A stretch of 38,353 bases of DNA. It comes from Deltaproteobacteria bacterium (GTDB taxonomy: Bacteria > Bdellovibrionota_B > Oligoflexia > Oligoflexales > Bog-1112). The position numbers and the translations under genes were made by a program. The stretch spans positions 1 through 38,353 of the forward strand of contig CANJLI010000017.1 in NCBI GenBank assembly GCA_947475005.1, given 5' to 3'. Below the pieces are notes generated by a model. That model saw nothing but the letters and a program-made list of their open reading frames with translations. It ran no database searches and was not told the DNA's origin. The first letter of the stretch is position 1; each line of letters begins with the position of its first letter. Below are positions 17,401-25,246 of this stretch, one piece after another.

Positions 17401-18039
17401 TGCGATGAAAGCGGATTCTACGAGATTGAGCTCCTTAATATCCTTGTTGAAATAGTACCGAGCCGCAATTTCAGCCCCGTGTCCGTTTCCAGCCACATGG
17501 AACTGGTTGAGGTAGAATTCCAGAATTTCTCGTTTGGTATAGAGACGCTCCATCTGCATGGATTTGATCATCTCTCGATATTTACGAGAAAAGCTCATCT
17601 CCCAGTCGGACATAAGGTTCTTGACGGTCTGCTGGGTGATCGAAGAGCCTCCACGGCGAAAGCGCCCCCCTCGCACGACCCCTTCGGCAAAGGCTTTAAA
17701 AATCGAGGCTGGATCGATGCCTACATGGTGGTAGAAATTTTTATCCTCCGCAGCCACGATGGCATTGATGAGAGCGGTCGGAACCTCATCGATGGAAACA
17801 TAGCGTCGATGCTGGGATTCAAAGATGCTGCCGATCCGAGTCTTCTCATCGAGGTAGAACAGACTCGTCTCCTCGTTGATCTTGGTCATGATGGCTGTCT
17901 TTTGGAGTTCGGAAGCGTCTCCATAAAACACTTGCCAGGTGACAAATCCAAGAATGCCCACGCCTAAAACGGTTCCAACAAGGAGCGATACTCCAATCAG
18001 ACCACTCATCCACCGAAACCCTGTGCGCAGTGCGCTCAT
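14488..18039 (-). CDS. Class A penicillin-binding protein with large insertion
   Basis: A bifunctional peptidoglycan synthase of 1183 residues, well above the usual 750-900. After a short cytoplasmic part and one membrane helix (about 13-35) comes the GT51 glycosyltransferase, with EDKNFYHH at 98-105 (catalytic Glu98), GGSSITQQTVKN and EFYLNQ. The transpeptidase has its active serine in SVVK at 491-494, SEN at 548-550 and KTGTT at 969-973. SEN and the following PLGTS block are about 300 residues apart, roughly 230 more than usual. The inserted region is charged and not recognised. The ATG at 18039 is chosen because AGGGG lies upstream; a longer frame to 18096 lacks support. It diverges from the protease gene at 18146. 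Confidence 0.92.
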   Translation of the reverse strand: MSALRTGFRWMSGLIGVSLLVGTVLGVGILGFVTWQVFYGDASELQKTAIMTKINEETSLFYLDEKTRIGSIFESQHRRYVSIDEVPTALINAIVAAEDKNFYHHVGIDPASIFKAFAEGVVRGGRFRRGGSSITQQTVKNLMSDWEMSFSRKYREMIKSMQMERLYTKREILEFYLNQFHVAGNGHGAEIAARYYFNKDIKELNLVESAFIAGSVKGPGKYNPFIKYTKHDQERARLFANQRKNYVLEKMYEQGWVTKAEYKEAMDTPVPFDKGEFRTAEVSLVELIREQLEKAEVLEALGLKKPEDLNIAGYKVYTTIDAQLQKRAQTAVRKNLSRLDTALKGLSAENPSLYHPQRGLEVDSFVFGQIEAIEPLPNKEFQFRMNFGVPTGILPYESLVRYAKLLDLPTGKGTDFYLNELKTKLKVGDTLFVEVRSYNGTTHEAVVEMQKRPEISGGLIALDKGEVRAVISGFDTVGFNRAMYARRQPGSVVKPLVYFAALQLGWSVLDRLDNFRQIFPYQGTVYFPRPDHFSPFETTSMLWAGTKSENLASVSLGGRLLEKLSFTQFKTLMDMLDLSPTPGQLPRDFHFQVARKTGVSLDEEGVLTFQLENAKKDLMPDLVFSRDQRLQQRLKQMWWGNGYLEEARSLSRQRGHGMPAKEADIRLSLVGNNYLRLLKLRERAKNDWAVLQTSIAANGIEASFAAVHNKPLYHRFRVLGNPGKQPELGYFGNLEEEGDAITAAMETPTGRPLSLLDVYAIWGKDDSTGGHASHMSVGDVKISGYLDIELLNKLQHTIQEKLIAVKKGNDPYRLSWYYQHHDFRIALGLRYVVAMSRACGEYNPLDPVLSFPLGTSAVTTSEIAKVYQTFIDGKVYKFFEKGPDNQINFIRRIEDRHGHVLYEPKVREFQVVKPEITVQIREVLQKVVTHGTGRRAKGELYVDLGEPKEGINGAAALPTKPIRIPAFGKTGTTNDYLTSYYAGFIPYPTEKGKPLDVRNSLVIATYVGYDRNRIMQRGRLKVSGSAGALPAWVDFAKAFIEEKDYKSMIDPLDLTLLSRKEWPLMPPPKLAIPVIVDLPRGLILRVGSQQGEGESWSATNFSKTGEKFENPYAIEGSTNSLTYIPLDPRDGTKQPLRYFMPFERAKTEPIERTSTPDFGTEHVDEVRPPAAQGKEIILEDAEE

Positions 18040-18145
18040 GCTTAACCCCTGTCTCTCTGCTACCGTACGCGTTGTGTGATATCCTAGAGGAATCAATCTA
18101 TATCATGCAACAGACATTTTCCCGCTGTTTGAATGGAGGATCTCA

Positions 18146-19225
18146 ATGCGAGCACTTCTTTTTTTCTTGCGTGGGGGGCTCCTCTTTTTAGGGGCTACTC
18201 TGATTCTGTTTTATTCTCAACACGCTGTATCTGTTGATTTTTCTGCCGTGGCGGAGAAATCGATCCCGGGGGTGGTCAACATTCGAACGAAGCTCCATGG
18301 GAAGGGAGAGCAACAAGATACCCATCAATTGTACCTCAGTGGGCAGGTGACCCAGGACATCGTCTCCAACTCTCTCGGGACGGGCATCATCTATGACAAG
18401 GTGATGCATATTGTAACCAACTACCATGTGATCCAAAACGCCAAACAAATCTTTGTGTTATTCATTAACTCCAAAAAAATGCGAGAGGCCAAGCTCATCG
18501 GTCTCGACCGAGCCACCGATTTGGCATTGCTCCGCGTAACACCTCCGGCAGAAGGCAGCCCTCTTGTCTTTGGCAATAGCGACCTATTGAAGATCGGAGA
18601 GGGGCTCTTGGCCATCGGAAATCCTTTTGGTTACTCTCATACGGTAACGCAAGGGATTTTATCTGCGAAAGGACGTGTGATCGGCACTGGACCCTATGAC
18701 AACTGGTTGCAAACCGATGCCTTGATTTATCCAGGAAACTCGGGGGGGCCGTTGCTGGATAAAAACGGACGTGTGGTGGGACTCAATACGAAGGTCAGTC
18801 GGCAGGCGGTGGGGATCGGATTTGCTATCCCCAGCAATCTGGTACGCGAGGTGGTGGAGGATCTCAAACGGTATGGAAAAGTGATCCGTCCTTGGTTGGG
18901 AATTACGGGCAAGGATATTTTGTCACTGGATGATGTGGCTGCACCGGGATCTGCCCAAAATCTCTATGGGGTGATCGTATCCAATTTGATTATCGATGGC
19001 CCTGCATACAAGGCTGGGGTTCGCATCGGAGATCTTATCATGGGAGTAGATAACACGCAGATTCGGGATAAGAACGATCTATACAACTGCTTGTACAAGA
19101 AGGATCCGAAGAACCAAGCTACGCTGAAGCTCTTCCGTCGGAAGAAGGGCAACATTTCCATTGCCCTTACCTTGGGTGAAATCCCTAAAAATCAATCCCT
19201 GCCTAAGGAAGATAACTTGTTTTGA
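18146..19225 (+). CDS. HtrA/DegP-like serine protease with one PDZ domain
   Basis: A 359-residue S1C-family envelope protease that probably degrades or refolds damaged periplasmic proteins. A signal peptide or N-terminal anchor covers residues 1-28. The catalytic triad is complete: His94 (TNYHVI), Asp125 (DRATDLALL) and Ser199 (YPGNSGGPLL). A single C-terminal PDZ domain follows from about 245 (PWLGITGKDI ... GPAYKAGVRIGDLIMGVDN), making it DegS-like in architecture. GGAGGA precedes the ATG. It diverges from the PBP gene and is followed by a clear terminator at 19234-19262. Both neighbours act on the cell envelope. Confidence 0.93.
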   Translation: MRALLFFLRGGLLFLGATLILFYSQHAVSVDFSAVAEKSIPGVVNIRTKLHGKGEQQDTHQLYLSGQVTQDIVSNSLGTGIIYDKVMHIVTNYHVIQNAKQIFVLFINSKKMREAKLIGLDRATDLALLRVTPPAEGSPLVFGNSDLLKIGEGLLAIGNPFGYSHTVTQGILSAKGRVIGTGPYDNWLQTDALIYPGNSGGPLLDKNGRVVGLNTKVSRQAVGIGFAIPSNLVREVVEDLKRYGKVIRPWLGITGKDILSLDDVAAPGSAQNLYGVIVSNLIIDGPAYKAGVRIGDLIMGVDNTQIRDKNDLYNCLYKKDPKNQATLKLFRRKKGNISIALTLGEIPKNQSLPKEDNLF

Positions 19226-19233
19226 TTTCCCCC

Positions 19234-19262
19234 GGGGACACTCGCATCGGGTGTCCCCTTTT
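19234..19262 (+). terminator. Rho-independent terminator of the HtrA-like gene
   Basis: GGGGACAC at 19234-19241 pairs with GTGTCCCC at 19251-19258 over a nine-base loop, followed by TTTT at 19259-19262. It begins nine bases after the stop codon. Confidence 0.85.
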
Positions 19263-19376
19263 GCAGGCTCTCGTCGGGGACACTCGCAGATGACGGAAAG
19301 CAGAGCGGTCGAATCCCTTTCAGGGCCCTACCAGGATCTTTGTAGCTACGGAAGAGGGGGGTGGGATGCTTTTCAG

Positions 19377-19594
19377 TACAAAATAACTGGAGATGCGGTA
19401 GGACCTGCCCGGGTCGAAAGCGCAGCGGACGTTCTCGGTGTCCATGACGGGGGTTAGCTCTGCGATTGAGAGAGGGCGGGAGGCCCCGAGCGAGCGCCGG
19501 CCTTGGCATCCTACCATGGTAACTGAGAAGCATCTGACCACCCTCCAAGTGCGAGGCAAGGAGGTGTGGAAACTGCGCAGCTGGTTCCACAAAA
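19377..19594 (+). repeat. Repeat family 2, copy 1 (structured, about 220 bp)
   Basis: Three exact or near-exact blocks recur in inverted orientation at 37993-38230. They are 29 bp at 19377-19405 (also 38202-38230), 27 bp at 19478-19504 (also 38103-38129), and the CTGCGCAGCTGGTTCCAC end at 19564-19594. Sequence between blocks is only loosely similar. The 27-bp block can fold as a GGCC-rich hairpin, and CGCAG/CTGCG pairs flank the middle. The last 23 bp also recur at 33039-33061. No protein is encoded. It may be a non-autonomous mobile element or a structured RNA. Confidence 0.85.
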
Positions 19595-19626
19595 GAAAAA
19601 AGAAAAAAACAACTACCTGGGTAGTT
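19591..19626 (-). terminator. Rho-independent terminator of the mnmA operon
   Basis: On the minus strand, AACTACC and GGTAGTT form a tight stem at 19626-19611 that overlaps the mnmA stop. A T-rich run at 19610-19591 (read as A tracts on the plus strand) follows it. The T run is also the end of repeat family 2. Confidence 0.7.
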
Positions 19627-20683
19627 AACAAATCACCCCGCCGCCCAAACACACTTCCCCCTGATAAAAAACAACAGCTTGCCCAGGTGTAATCGCTCGT
19701 TGGGGAGCATCGAAGATTACCTGCAAATTCCCATCTTCCAGCCCCTCTACCGTGCACGCCTGATCGGCCTGACGATAGCGAATCTTTGCTTTGCAACGCA
19801 GAGGGAAGGCAGGAGGGACACCCGCAATCCAAGACACTCGATCGGCACAAAGTGCAGAAGAAAAAAGAGCTGGGTGCTCGCCTCGCTCCACGTATACAAG
19901 GTTACGTTTTACATCTTTGGCTACTACAAACCAGCGAGCTCCAGGTCCTCCTAACCCTAGGTGACGTCGTTGCCCCAAGGTATAAAAACAAGTCCCCGAA
20001 TGACGCCCCACCACAGTCTCATCTAATGTACGAAATTCCCCTGGCTCCATGGGAATGTGCTGGCTCAAAAATTTCGCAAAGTTTCGCTCTCCAATGAAGC
20101 AAATTCCGGTGCTGTCCTTCTTATCGAAGACGGGCAATCCGTGCTCCTTGGCAATGCGACGCACCTCGGTTTTCTCCATGCCTCCGATGGGGAACAGCAC
20201 TTTCTCTAAGCTGTTGCCTGCAATGGCATGGAGGAAGTAGGACTGGTCCTTTTGGGGATCTTTCCCCTTGAGGAGATGTACCCCATCCGTTTGGCAGTAG
20301 TGCCCCGTAGCGATGAAATCAGCCCCTACTTCTTTGGCTTTTTGCAGGAAGACATCAAACTTGATCCATTTGTTGCACAAGATATCCGGGTTGGGGGTAA
20401 ACCCCCTGCGCAGCTCTTGCAGAAACTCAGCAAAAACGAGATCTTGGTATTCCTTTACAAAGTTGATGCCATAGTAGGGAATATCGAGTTGGGCACAAAC
20501 TTGTTGCACATCTTCATAGTCTTGAGCCGAGGTACAAACTCCTGTAAGGGGATCCGTCTCCTCCCAGTTCTTCATGAAGAGCCCGATGACCTTGTAGCCT
20601 TGTTGCTTCAATAATAGAGCCGAAACGGAAGAATCTACTCCCCCTGACATACCGACGACGACGGTTTTTTGCCCTTCACTCAT
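19625..20683 (-). CDS. mnmA: tRNA-specific 2-thiouridylase MnmA
   Basis: A 352-residue enzyme that makes 2-thiouridine at wobble position 34 of Lys, Glu and Gln tRNAs, using sulfur relayed from a cysteine desulfurase. The ATP PP-loop SGGVDSS is at residues 13-19. The catalytic cysteines are Cys103 (NPDILCNKWIKF) and Cys195 (DSTGICFIGER). The C-terminal beta-barrel includes YTLGQRRHLGLGG and a GGGVI end. Its ATG overlaps the stop of the transporter gene by four bases. It is the last gene of a five-gene minus-strand operon and ends in a terminator. Confidence 0.97.
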   Translation of the reverse strand: MSEGQKTVVVGMSGGVDSSVSALLLKQQGYKVIGLFMKNWEETDPLTGVCTSAQDYEDVQQVCAQLDIPYYGINFVKEYQDLVFAEFLQELRRGFTPNPDILCNKWIKFDVFLQKAKEVGADFIATGHYCQTDGVHLLKGKDPQKDQSYFLHAIAGNSLEKVLFPIGGMEKTEVRRIAKEHGLPVFDKKDSTGICFIGERNFAKFLSQHIPMEPGEFRTLDETVVGRHSGTCFYTLGQRRHLGLGGPGARWFVVAKDVKRNLVYVERGEHPALFSSALCADRVSWIAGVPPAFPLRCKAKIRYRQADQACTVEGLEDGNLQVIFDAPQRAITPGQAVVFYQGEVCLGGGVIC

Positions 20684-21615
20684 GCGGGCTTCCGAATCAT
20701 ATAGGCCGGTAAATTTTTCTGCTCCAAGGAGAGGAGAAAAATACTAAGCAGGATGAACAAGAAACCGACCCAAGTGTGCCAATCTTTTGGATATTCATTA
20801 AAGAGCAAGTAGGCTAGCAAGAGGCTGCAGAAAAACTTAGCAAACCCAAAGGGGGACAGAAAAGAAACCTCTGCATACGCATAGGATTTTGCCAATAACA
20901 CATTGGCAATGATAGAAGACGTCCCCAATCCTGCAATCCATAGTAATTCAGTAGAGGTGGGGGTTCTCCACACCCACAAGGCTGGCAATAAAGAAATGGG
21001 CACCATAAAGAGATAGAGCATGGCACTCATCTCTCGGGCTGATTCCCCATTCATTGCCAATACACGCCCCGTTAGCTTCGTACCTGCAAAAAAAGCAGCT
21101 GATAGTAAAGGCAACCATACGAACCAGGAGTCAAACCCGCCCCAGGCAGCCCCTTTGGCTCGGGAGATACAAAGGGCACCTAAAAAACTCACCCCAATAG
21201 CAACACCTCGCAGCCCCCCCAAGCGTTCTTGCAAGAAAAAACGCGCCCCAAGTAAGGCAAAGATAGGAGCCATAAAGGAAAGGGCTACGGATTCTGCAAC
21301 AGGCATAAAGGAAAGGGAGGCATACCAAAAACTGACACCCAAGACCGATGTGCCTACACGTAATCCATGGATATTTTTTTGCTCGAGGCTTTTCTTGAAA
21401 ACATTGCGCGTAAGCCACGGAGCCACCCACATCATCCCCACCACATTTTGCAGGAAAGCCACTTCAAAGAAAGGGAGTGGACCTCCCTCATGATGGAAAG
21501 AAGAAATGCCTCGAATCAGGATATTGGTAATGGAGAAGAAGAAACAGGCCATTACTTTTAAAAATGCGCCCCACCAGGGGTTATGTACGACGCTTTGGTT
21601 GCCAGTTGCAGGCAT
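20680..21615 (-). CDS. EamA/DMT superfamily transporter
   Basis: A 311-residue integral membrane protein with about ten hydrophobic segments in two EamA halves. The first half contains AVLxNV-like VAFLQNVVGMMWVAP and PVAESVALSFMAPIFALLGA. The second contains AGLGTSSIIANVLLAKSYAY and AEVSFLSPFGFAKFF. The family exports or imports small metabolites; the substrate cannot be told from the sequence. The start is 11 bases after the gpx stop, and its stop overlaps the mnmA start by ATGA, so it belongs to the same transcript. Confidence 0.9.
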   Translation of the reverse strand: MPATGNQSVVHNPWWGAFLKVMACFFFSITNILIRGISSFHHEGGPLPFFEVAFLQNVVGMMWVAPWLTRNVFKKSLEQKNIHGLRVGTSVLGVSFWYASLSFMPVAESVALSFMAPIFALLGARFFLQERLGGLRGVAIGVSFLGALCISRAKGAAWGGFDSWFVWLPLLSAAFFAGTKLTGRVLAMNGESAREMSAMLYLFMVPISLLPALWVWRTPTSTELLWIAGLGTSSIIANVLLAKSYAYAEVSFLSPFGFAKFFCSLLLAYLLFNEYPKDWHTWVGFLFILLSIFLLSLEQKNLPAYMIRKPA

Positions 21616-21626
21616 CTCGTTGCTTT

Positions 21627-22121
21627 CTATAAATAGGGAACAATTTCTTTTTCAATTTTTTCAGGTGTGTCCTGAGGGGCAAAACGGCGAATGATTTCGC
21701 CATCTTTGCTGACAAAAAACTTAGTAAAATTCCATTTGATTTTCTTCGTACCCAATAAGCCAGGAGCTTGGGCCGTTAAGTAGGCATACAAGGGATGGGC
21801 TTGGCTTCCATTTACGTCGACTTTGGAAAAAATCGGAAAGGAAACCTTGTAATTGATCGTGCAAAATTCTGCAATTTCCTCATCAGTCCCAGGCTCTTGT
21901 CTCCCAAATTGGTTACACGGAAATCCCAAGACTACAAGACCACGATCTTTGTACGCCTGATACAAGGACTCAAGCCCTTTGTACTGCGGGGTATAGCCGC
22001 ATTGGCTCGCTGTATTCACGATGAGCAGAGATTTTCCCGCGAACTCCTGCAAGGTAGTCACAGTTCCATTGCTGCGGGTTACCTGCTGAGACAAAATTTC
22101 ATTGATTTTACCGCTCATCAT
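21627..22121 (-). CDS. Glutathione peroxidase family (thioredoxin-type) peroxidase
   Basis: A 164-residue thiol peroxidase of the GPx family that reduces hydrogen peroxide and organic peroxides. The peroxidatic cysteine is Cys41 (NTASQCGYTPQY), replacing selenocysteine. Gln71... in FPCNQFG, Trp130 and Asn131 (KWNFTKF) complete the active site. Cys87 (EFCTINYKVSFP) sits where the resolving cysteine of thioredoxin-dependent members lies, so thioredoxin is the likelier reductant. The start overlaps the yitT stop by ATGA, with AAGGA upstream; an adjacent second ATG is also possible. It is in an operon with yitT upstream and a DMT transporter downstream. Confidence 0.95.
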   Translation of the reverse strand: MMSGKINEILSQQVTRSNGTVTTLQEFAGKSLLIVNTASQCGYTPQYKGLESLYQAYKDRGLVVLGFPCNQFGRQEPGTDEEIAEFCTINYKVSFPIFSKVDVNGSQAHPLYAYLTAQAPGLLGTKKIKWNFTKFFVSKDGEIIRRFAPQDTPEKIEKEIVPYL

Positions 22122-23056
22122 GCATTCCTTTTAATCTTGAACTGGGAACGTTGGGGGTGAGGTTGAACTTTGCGTGCAATGGAACCCATACCATTGGAGG
22201 CAACTTCATGAAGATTTTCAATGGCAATAAAAGCGGAAGGATCATACCGATAGACGATGCTTTTAATGTCCACAAGCTGAAGTCGCTCTACAATGAGGTA
22301 GAGCACCTGACGAGGCTCTCCAGAATACCCTCCGCTTCCGTGTAACACGGTAAGCCCAAGGCCCAGCTCATTCAAAATGGCAGAGGTAATTTCCTTCGGT
22401 TTCGTTGAAAAAACCATCACCGACTTCATTTCATCCAAGCCGACGATGACCATGTCCATAATTTTGATGACGATGAAGAAAGTAATCAAGGACTGCACGG
22501 GAGGATGCCATTCCTGAAACCATAGACCCGCTGCCGTAAAGATCAATAAATTGCTGGCCAATACCACGCTACCCACCGAGTAGCCCCGGGTTCGATTCAG
22601 CAACAGACCCAAAATCTCGGTTCCATCTAAACAGCCACCGGCTCGGATGATAAGCCCAACACCCAAACCCAACAACAATCCCCCGAGTACGACCACTTCC
22701 AACAGGTCACCTTTATAAGGCTGAAAGACAAGCCACGGAGACTGGGCAATCCAACTTCCCAAAATGGTGAAAAGAACGAGGGCTATACACATTTGAAAGA
22801 CCAACCGCTGGCCGATGTTTCGATATGCCAGTACCAAAAAGGGGAGGTTCAATGCCAATACAGAGGGGTAGAGCCATTCTCGCCCCAACCATTTGCTGAG
22901 CAGCATCGAAATTCCAACAACCCCACCATCGATGATCTGGTTGGGCACCAGAAAAACTTCGATAGCAAAGGCTGCAAGGAATGCACCCACTGCGGTACGA
23001 GAAAAAGAGGAAGCAAAGGAAGCTAATGACATCCGAGCTGGTTGCTTGTGTATCAT
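22118..23056 (-). CDS. YitT family membrane protein with DUF2179 domain
   Basis: A 312-residue protein. Five to six membrane helices fill about residues 15-205 (AFLAAFAIEVFLVPNQIIDG, GLLLGLGVGLIIRAGGCLDG). A cytoplasmic DUF2179 domain follows at about 220-300 (KSVMVFSTKPKEITSAIL, LTVLHGSGGYSG, VDIKSIVYRYDPSAF). The GGxxDGTEIL and GxGGYSG motifs are family hallmarks. The family is linked to membrane transport in firmicutes but has no settled function. It lies 13 bases after the ABC-F gene and overlaps gpx by four bases. Confidence 0.9.
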   Translation of the reverse strand: MIHKQPARMSLASFASSFSRTAVGAFLAAFAIEVFLVPNQIIDGGVVGISMLLSKWLGREWLYPSVLALNLPFLVLAYRNIGQRLVFQMCIALVLFTILGSWIAQSPWLVFQPYKGDLLEVVVLGGLLLGLGVGLIIRAGGCLDGTEILGLLLNRTRGYSVGSVVLASNLLIFTAAGLWFQEWHPPVQSLITFFIVIKIMDMVIVGLDEMKSVMVFSTKPKEITSAILNELGLGLTVLHGSGGYSGEPRQVLYLIVERLQLVDIKSIVYRYDPSAFIAIENLHEVASNGMGSIARKVQPHPQRSQFKIKRNA

Positions 23057-23069
23057 AATCTCTACTTTC

Positions 23070-24977
23070 TTAAGTCTCCAAGTGGCTAGAAAGATCCAAC
23101 CACATCTGTTCTAAAAGAAGAAGCTTCTGCCGTATATCCTGAATGGAGCCTTGAATGGTTCCTAACGCTTGGTAGTCACTTGGGTCTAGCAATTCCATCT
23201 CTTTCTGTAATTGCTGTACTTTCCTCTCCCATTCCTGCATCTGTTCTTCTACTTTGACAAGCTCTTTCTTCCGTTGTGCCGTAGAGGCGTTAGAGGAAGC
23301 TGATTGTGGAGCAGGGCGTGCGGCTTTTGCTTTTTTCTCCGCCGCAGCAGGATCCGAGGCAAAGAGGGATGCACGTCCTTCTTTTTCACAAAGCTGCTCA
23401 TATTCATCCATGGTGCCGGTGAAAAATACGCACTCCCCTTCGCTCGTGATGATCAGCAAGTGAGAACACAATGCATTAATAAAAAATCGGTTATGGCTCA
23501 CGACAAAAAGCGTACCGGTATAGGCTTGCAAGGACTCGGCCAAGCGCTCGATGCTTCCCATGTCCAAGTGGTTGGTCGGTTCATCGAGGAGCAGAAGGTT
23601 GGCTTTTTGGGCCAATACACAAGCCAGTCCCACCCGACTCTTTTCGCCCCCGGATAGAATGCCGACCTTCTTGAATACATCGGCCCCTTGGAACAGCAAA
23701 CTGCCCAAAATTTTACGGGCAAGAGGCTCTCCAATGGGAGCTTGGTACAGGAGGTTCTCCAGTACGGTCTCCTCCGCATTCAAAACATCGAGTTGCTCTT
23801 GGGCAAAGTAGGCGATCACAGACCGTTGGCTAAGCTGGAATTTCCCACCCAAAGATGGGATTTTTTTCCCAATGGTCTTGAGCAAGGTGGATTTCCCCAT
23901 CCCGTTGGCACCTACGATAGCCACCTTCTGCCCACGTTCGATCAGGGCTTCAATGGGAGTACATAGAGGGGTCATATATCCAATCTGACCCCCTTCAATC
24001 TCCAGCACAACACGATCATTGGCAGGGGGTGTTGGCAAAAGCAGGTTCATTTTTTTCTGTGCAACACCGACCTGTAGGGTCGATTGTTCTTGATCGAGCT
24101 TCTCAATTACCCGGCTTTTGGATTGAGCTTGGGAAGCCTTGGAAGCTTTTGCCCCGAATCGATCCACGAAATTTTGCAGTTGGGCTTTTTTCTTCTCCAT
24201 CTGTTCAAACTGACTCTCTGCTTGGGCAATTTGAAGGGCCTGCAGGGTCACAAATCGGTCGTAGTTTCCAACATAATGTGTAATTCTACCTCGTTGCAGA
24301 TGCAACAGACTGGTGGCCAATCGGTTAATCAACTCCCGATCGTGAGATACGAACACGAGGGTACCTGGAAACTGAAGCAGGTACTTTTCCATCCAGACCA
24401 AGCTCGGTAAATCCAAGTGGTTGGTCGGTTCATCGAGGATTAAAAACCCGGGTTCCTGGAGGAAGAGTCGTGCAAGCTCAAGACGCATGCGCCAGCCCCC
24501 AGAAAGATCCAAAGGCGATTTATCCCAGCTATCTTCTTTAAATCCAAGGCCTTGTAATATTTTTTGGGCACGACTTTGCAGCTCGTATCCACCGGAAAGA
24601 CGAAAGGCAGATTCGGTTTCTTCGTACTGCTGCAGCACTTCTGGACGGTGGTCCGTTTCGAGGGTTACCACCAGTTTCTCAAGACGCTCTCGCAGTTCCA
24701 CGACCCTTTTGGCACTGTTTTCACATTCTGCCAGTACGGTGGGCTCTGGATTTGGGTTTGGCTCTTGAGGCAAGAAACCAACAACCAGATCCTTGGGCTG
24801 TATCAAATCTCCCCCATCGGGAGTTTCAATTCCCGACAAGATGTTGAGCAAGGTGGTTTTGCCAGCTCCATTATCCCCGATGAGAGCAACTCTTTCTCCA
24901 TGGGGGAAATGGAAGCTTTCATCTGTTAAAATGGCACGTTGGCCATAATATTTGGATATATTTTTAAAACGAATCAT
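23070..24977 (-). CDS. ABC-F family ATPase
   Basis: A 635-residue protein with two ABC domains and no membrane segments, as in Uup, EttA and YheS, which act on ribosomes or nucleic acid. Domain 1 has Walker A GDNGAGKTT at 34-42, LSGG at 158-161 and LILDEPTNHLD from 179. The charged linker at about 250-300 is the P-site tRNA interaction motif region. Domain 2 has GANGMGKST at 356-364, then LSGGEKSR and LLLDEPTNHLD. A coiled coil rich in Glu, Gln and Lys ends the protein, favouring Uup/YheS-like membership. The ATG has AGGAA upstream. It is the first gene of the operon that runs to mnmA. Confidence 0.93.
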   Translation of the reverse strand: MIRFKNISKYYGQRAILTDESFHFPHGERVALIGDNGAGKTTLLNILSGIETPDGGDLIQPKDLVVGFLPQEPNPNPEPTVLAECENSAKRVVELRERLEKLVVTLETDHRPEVLQQYEETESAFRLSGGYELQSRAQKILQGLGFKEDSWDKSPLDLSGGWRMRLELARLFLQEPGFLILDEPTNHLDLPSLVWMEKYLLQFPGTLVFVSHDRELINRLATSLLHLQRGRITHYVGNYDRFVTLQALQIAQAESQFEQMEKKKAQLQNFVDRFGAKASKASQAQSKSRVIEKLDQEQSTLQVGVAQKKMNLLLPTPPANDRVVLEIEGGQIGYMTPLCTPIEALIERGQKVAIVGANGMGKSTLLKTIGKKIPSLGGKFQLSQRSVIAYFAQEQLDVLNAEETVLENLLYQAPIGEPLARKILGSLLFQGADVFKKVGILSGGEKSRVGLACVLAQKANLLLLDEPTNHLDMGSIERLAESLQAYTGTLFVVSHNRFFINALCSHLLIITSEGECVFFTGTMDEYEQLCEKEGRASLFASDPAAAEKKAKAARPAPQSASSNASTAQRKKELVKVEEQMQEWERKVQQLQKEMELLDPSDYQALGTIQGSIQDIRQKLLLLEQMWLDLSSHLET

Positions 24978-25097
24978 TATAATTTCCTGTTATTTTCTCT
25001 TCAGGTGGGGCTTCGTGGCGGAAATATATCAAAGCCCCTTTCCAAGATCCAGTTTCTTTTTGTTTTCGCTGTATTGTGAGGCTGTTCCCTTTTAATT

Positions 25098-25226
25098 TCC
25101 GTCATCCCAAGGTCCCGAAGGGACCGTATGGGATCCCTGCGTTTTTATCGAGATCCCATACGGCTGCTACGCAGCCTTGGGATGACGGAGGGGGGATGCG
25201 TCATCCTGAGCTCAAGCGAAGGATCT
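25098..25226. repeat. REP-like palindromic element
   Basis: An outer pair TCCGTCATCCCAAGG (25098-25112) and its exact inverse at 25175-25189 enclose an inner pair CCGTATGGGATC (25124-25135) and GATCCCATACGG (25152-25163). Immediately to the right lies TCATCCTGAGCTCAAGCGAAGGATCT (25201-25226 in part), a form resembling the GTCATCCTGAGCGAAGCGAAGGATCT repeats scattered through many bacterial genomes. It lies between the start of the ABC-F gene and the stop of the phosphate transporter gene. It may be a transcription end for the latter. Confidence 0.85.
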
Positions 25227-25246
25227 ACCACCTTTGTTAAATGGCC

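Larger units (their letters stand above)
19226..19624. other. Gene-free gap holding a terminator and a structured repeat
   Basis: This gap of about 400 bases has no convincing gene. It holds the terminator of the protease gene, a direct repeat of its stem (GGGGACACTCGCA at 19234-19246 and again at 19276-19288), repeat family 2 copy 1 (19377-19594) and the mnmA terminator at its right end. Open frames across it lack ribosome sites and family features. Confidence 0.7.

Noticed and set aside
19161..19457. Small genes in the gap after the protease gene
   Set aside because: Frames overlap the protease end, the terminator and repeat family 2, and none has a ribosome site or recognisable protein pattern.
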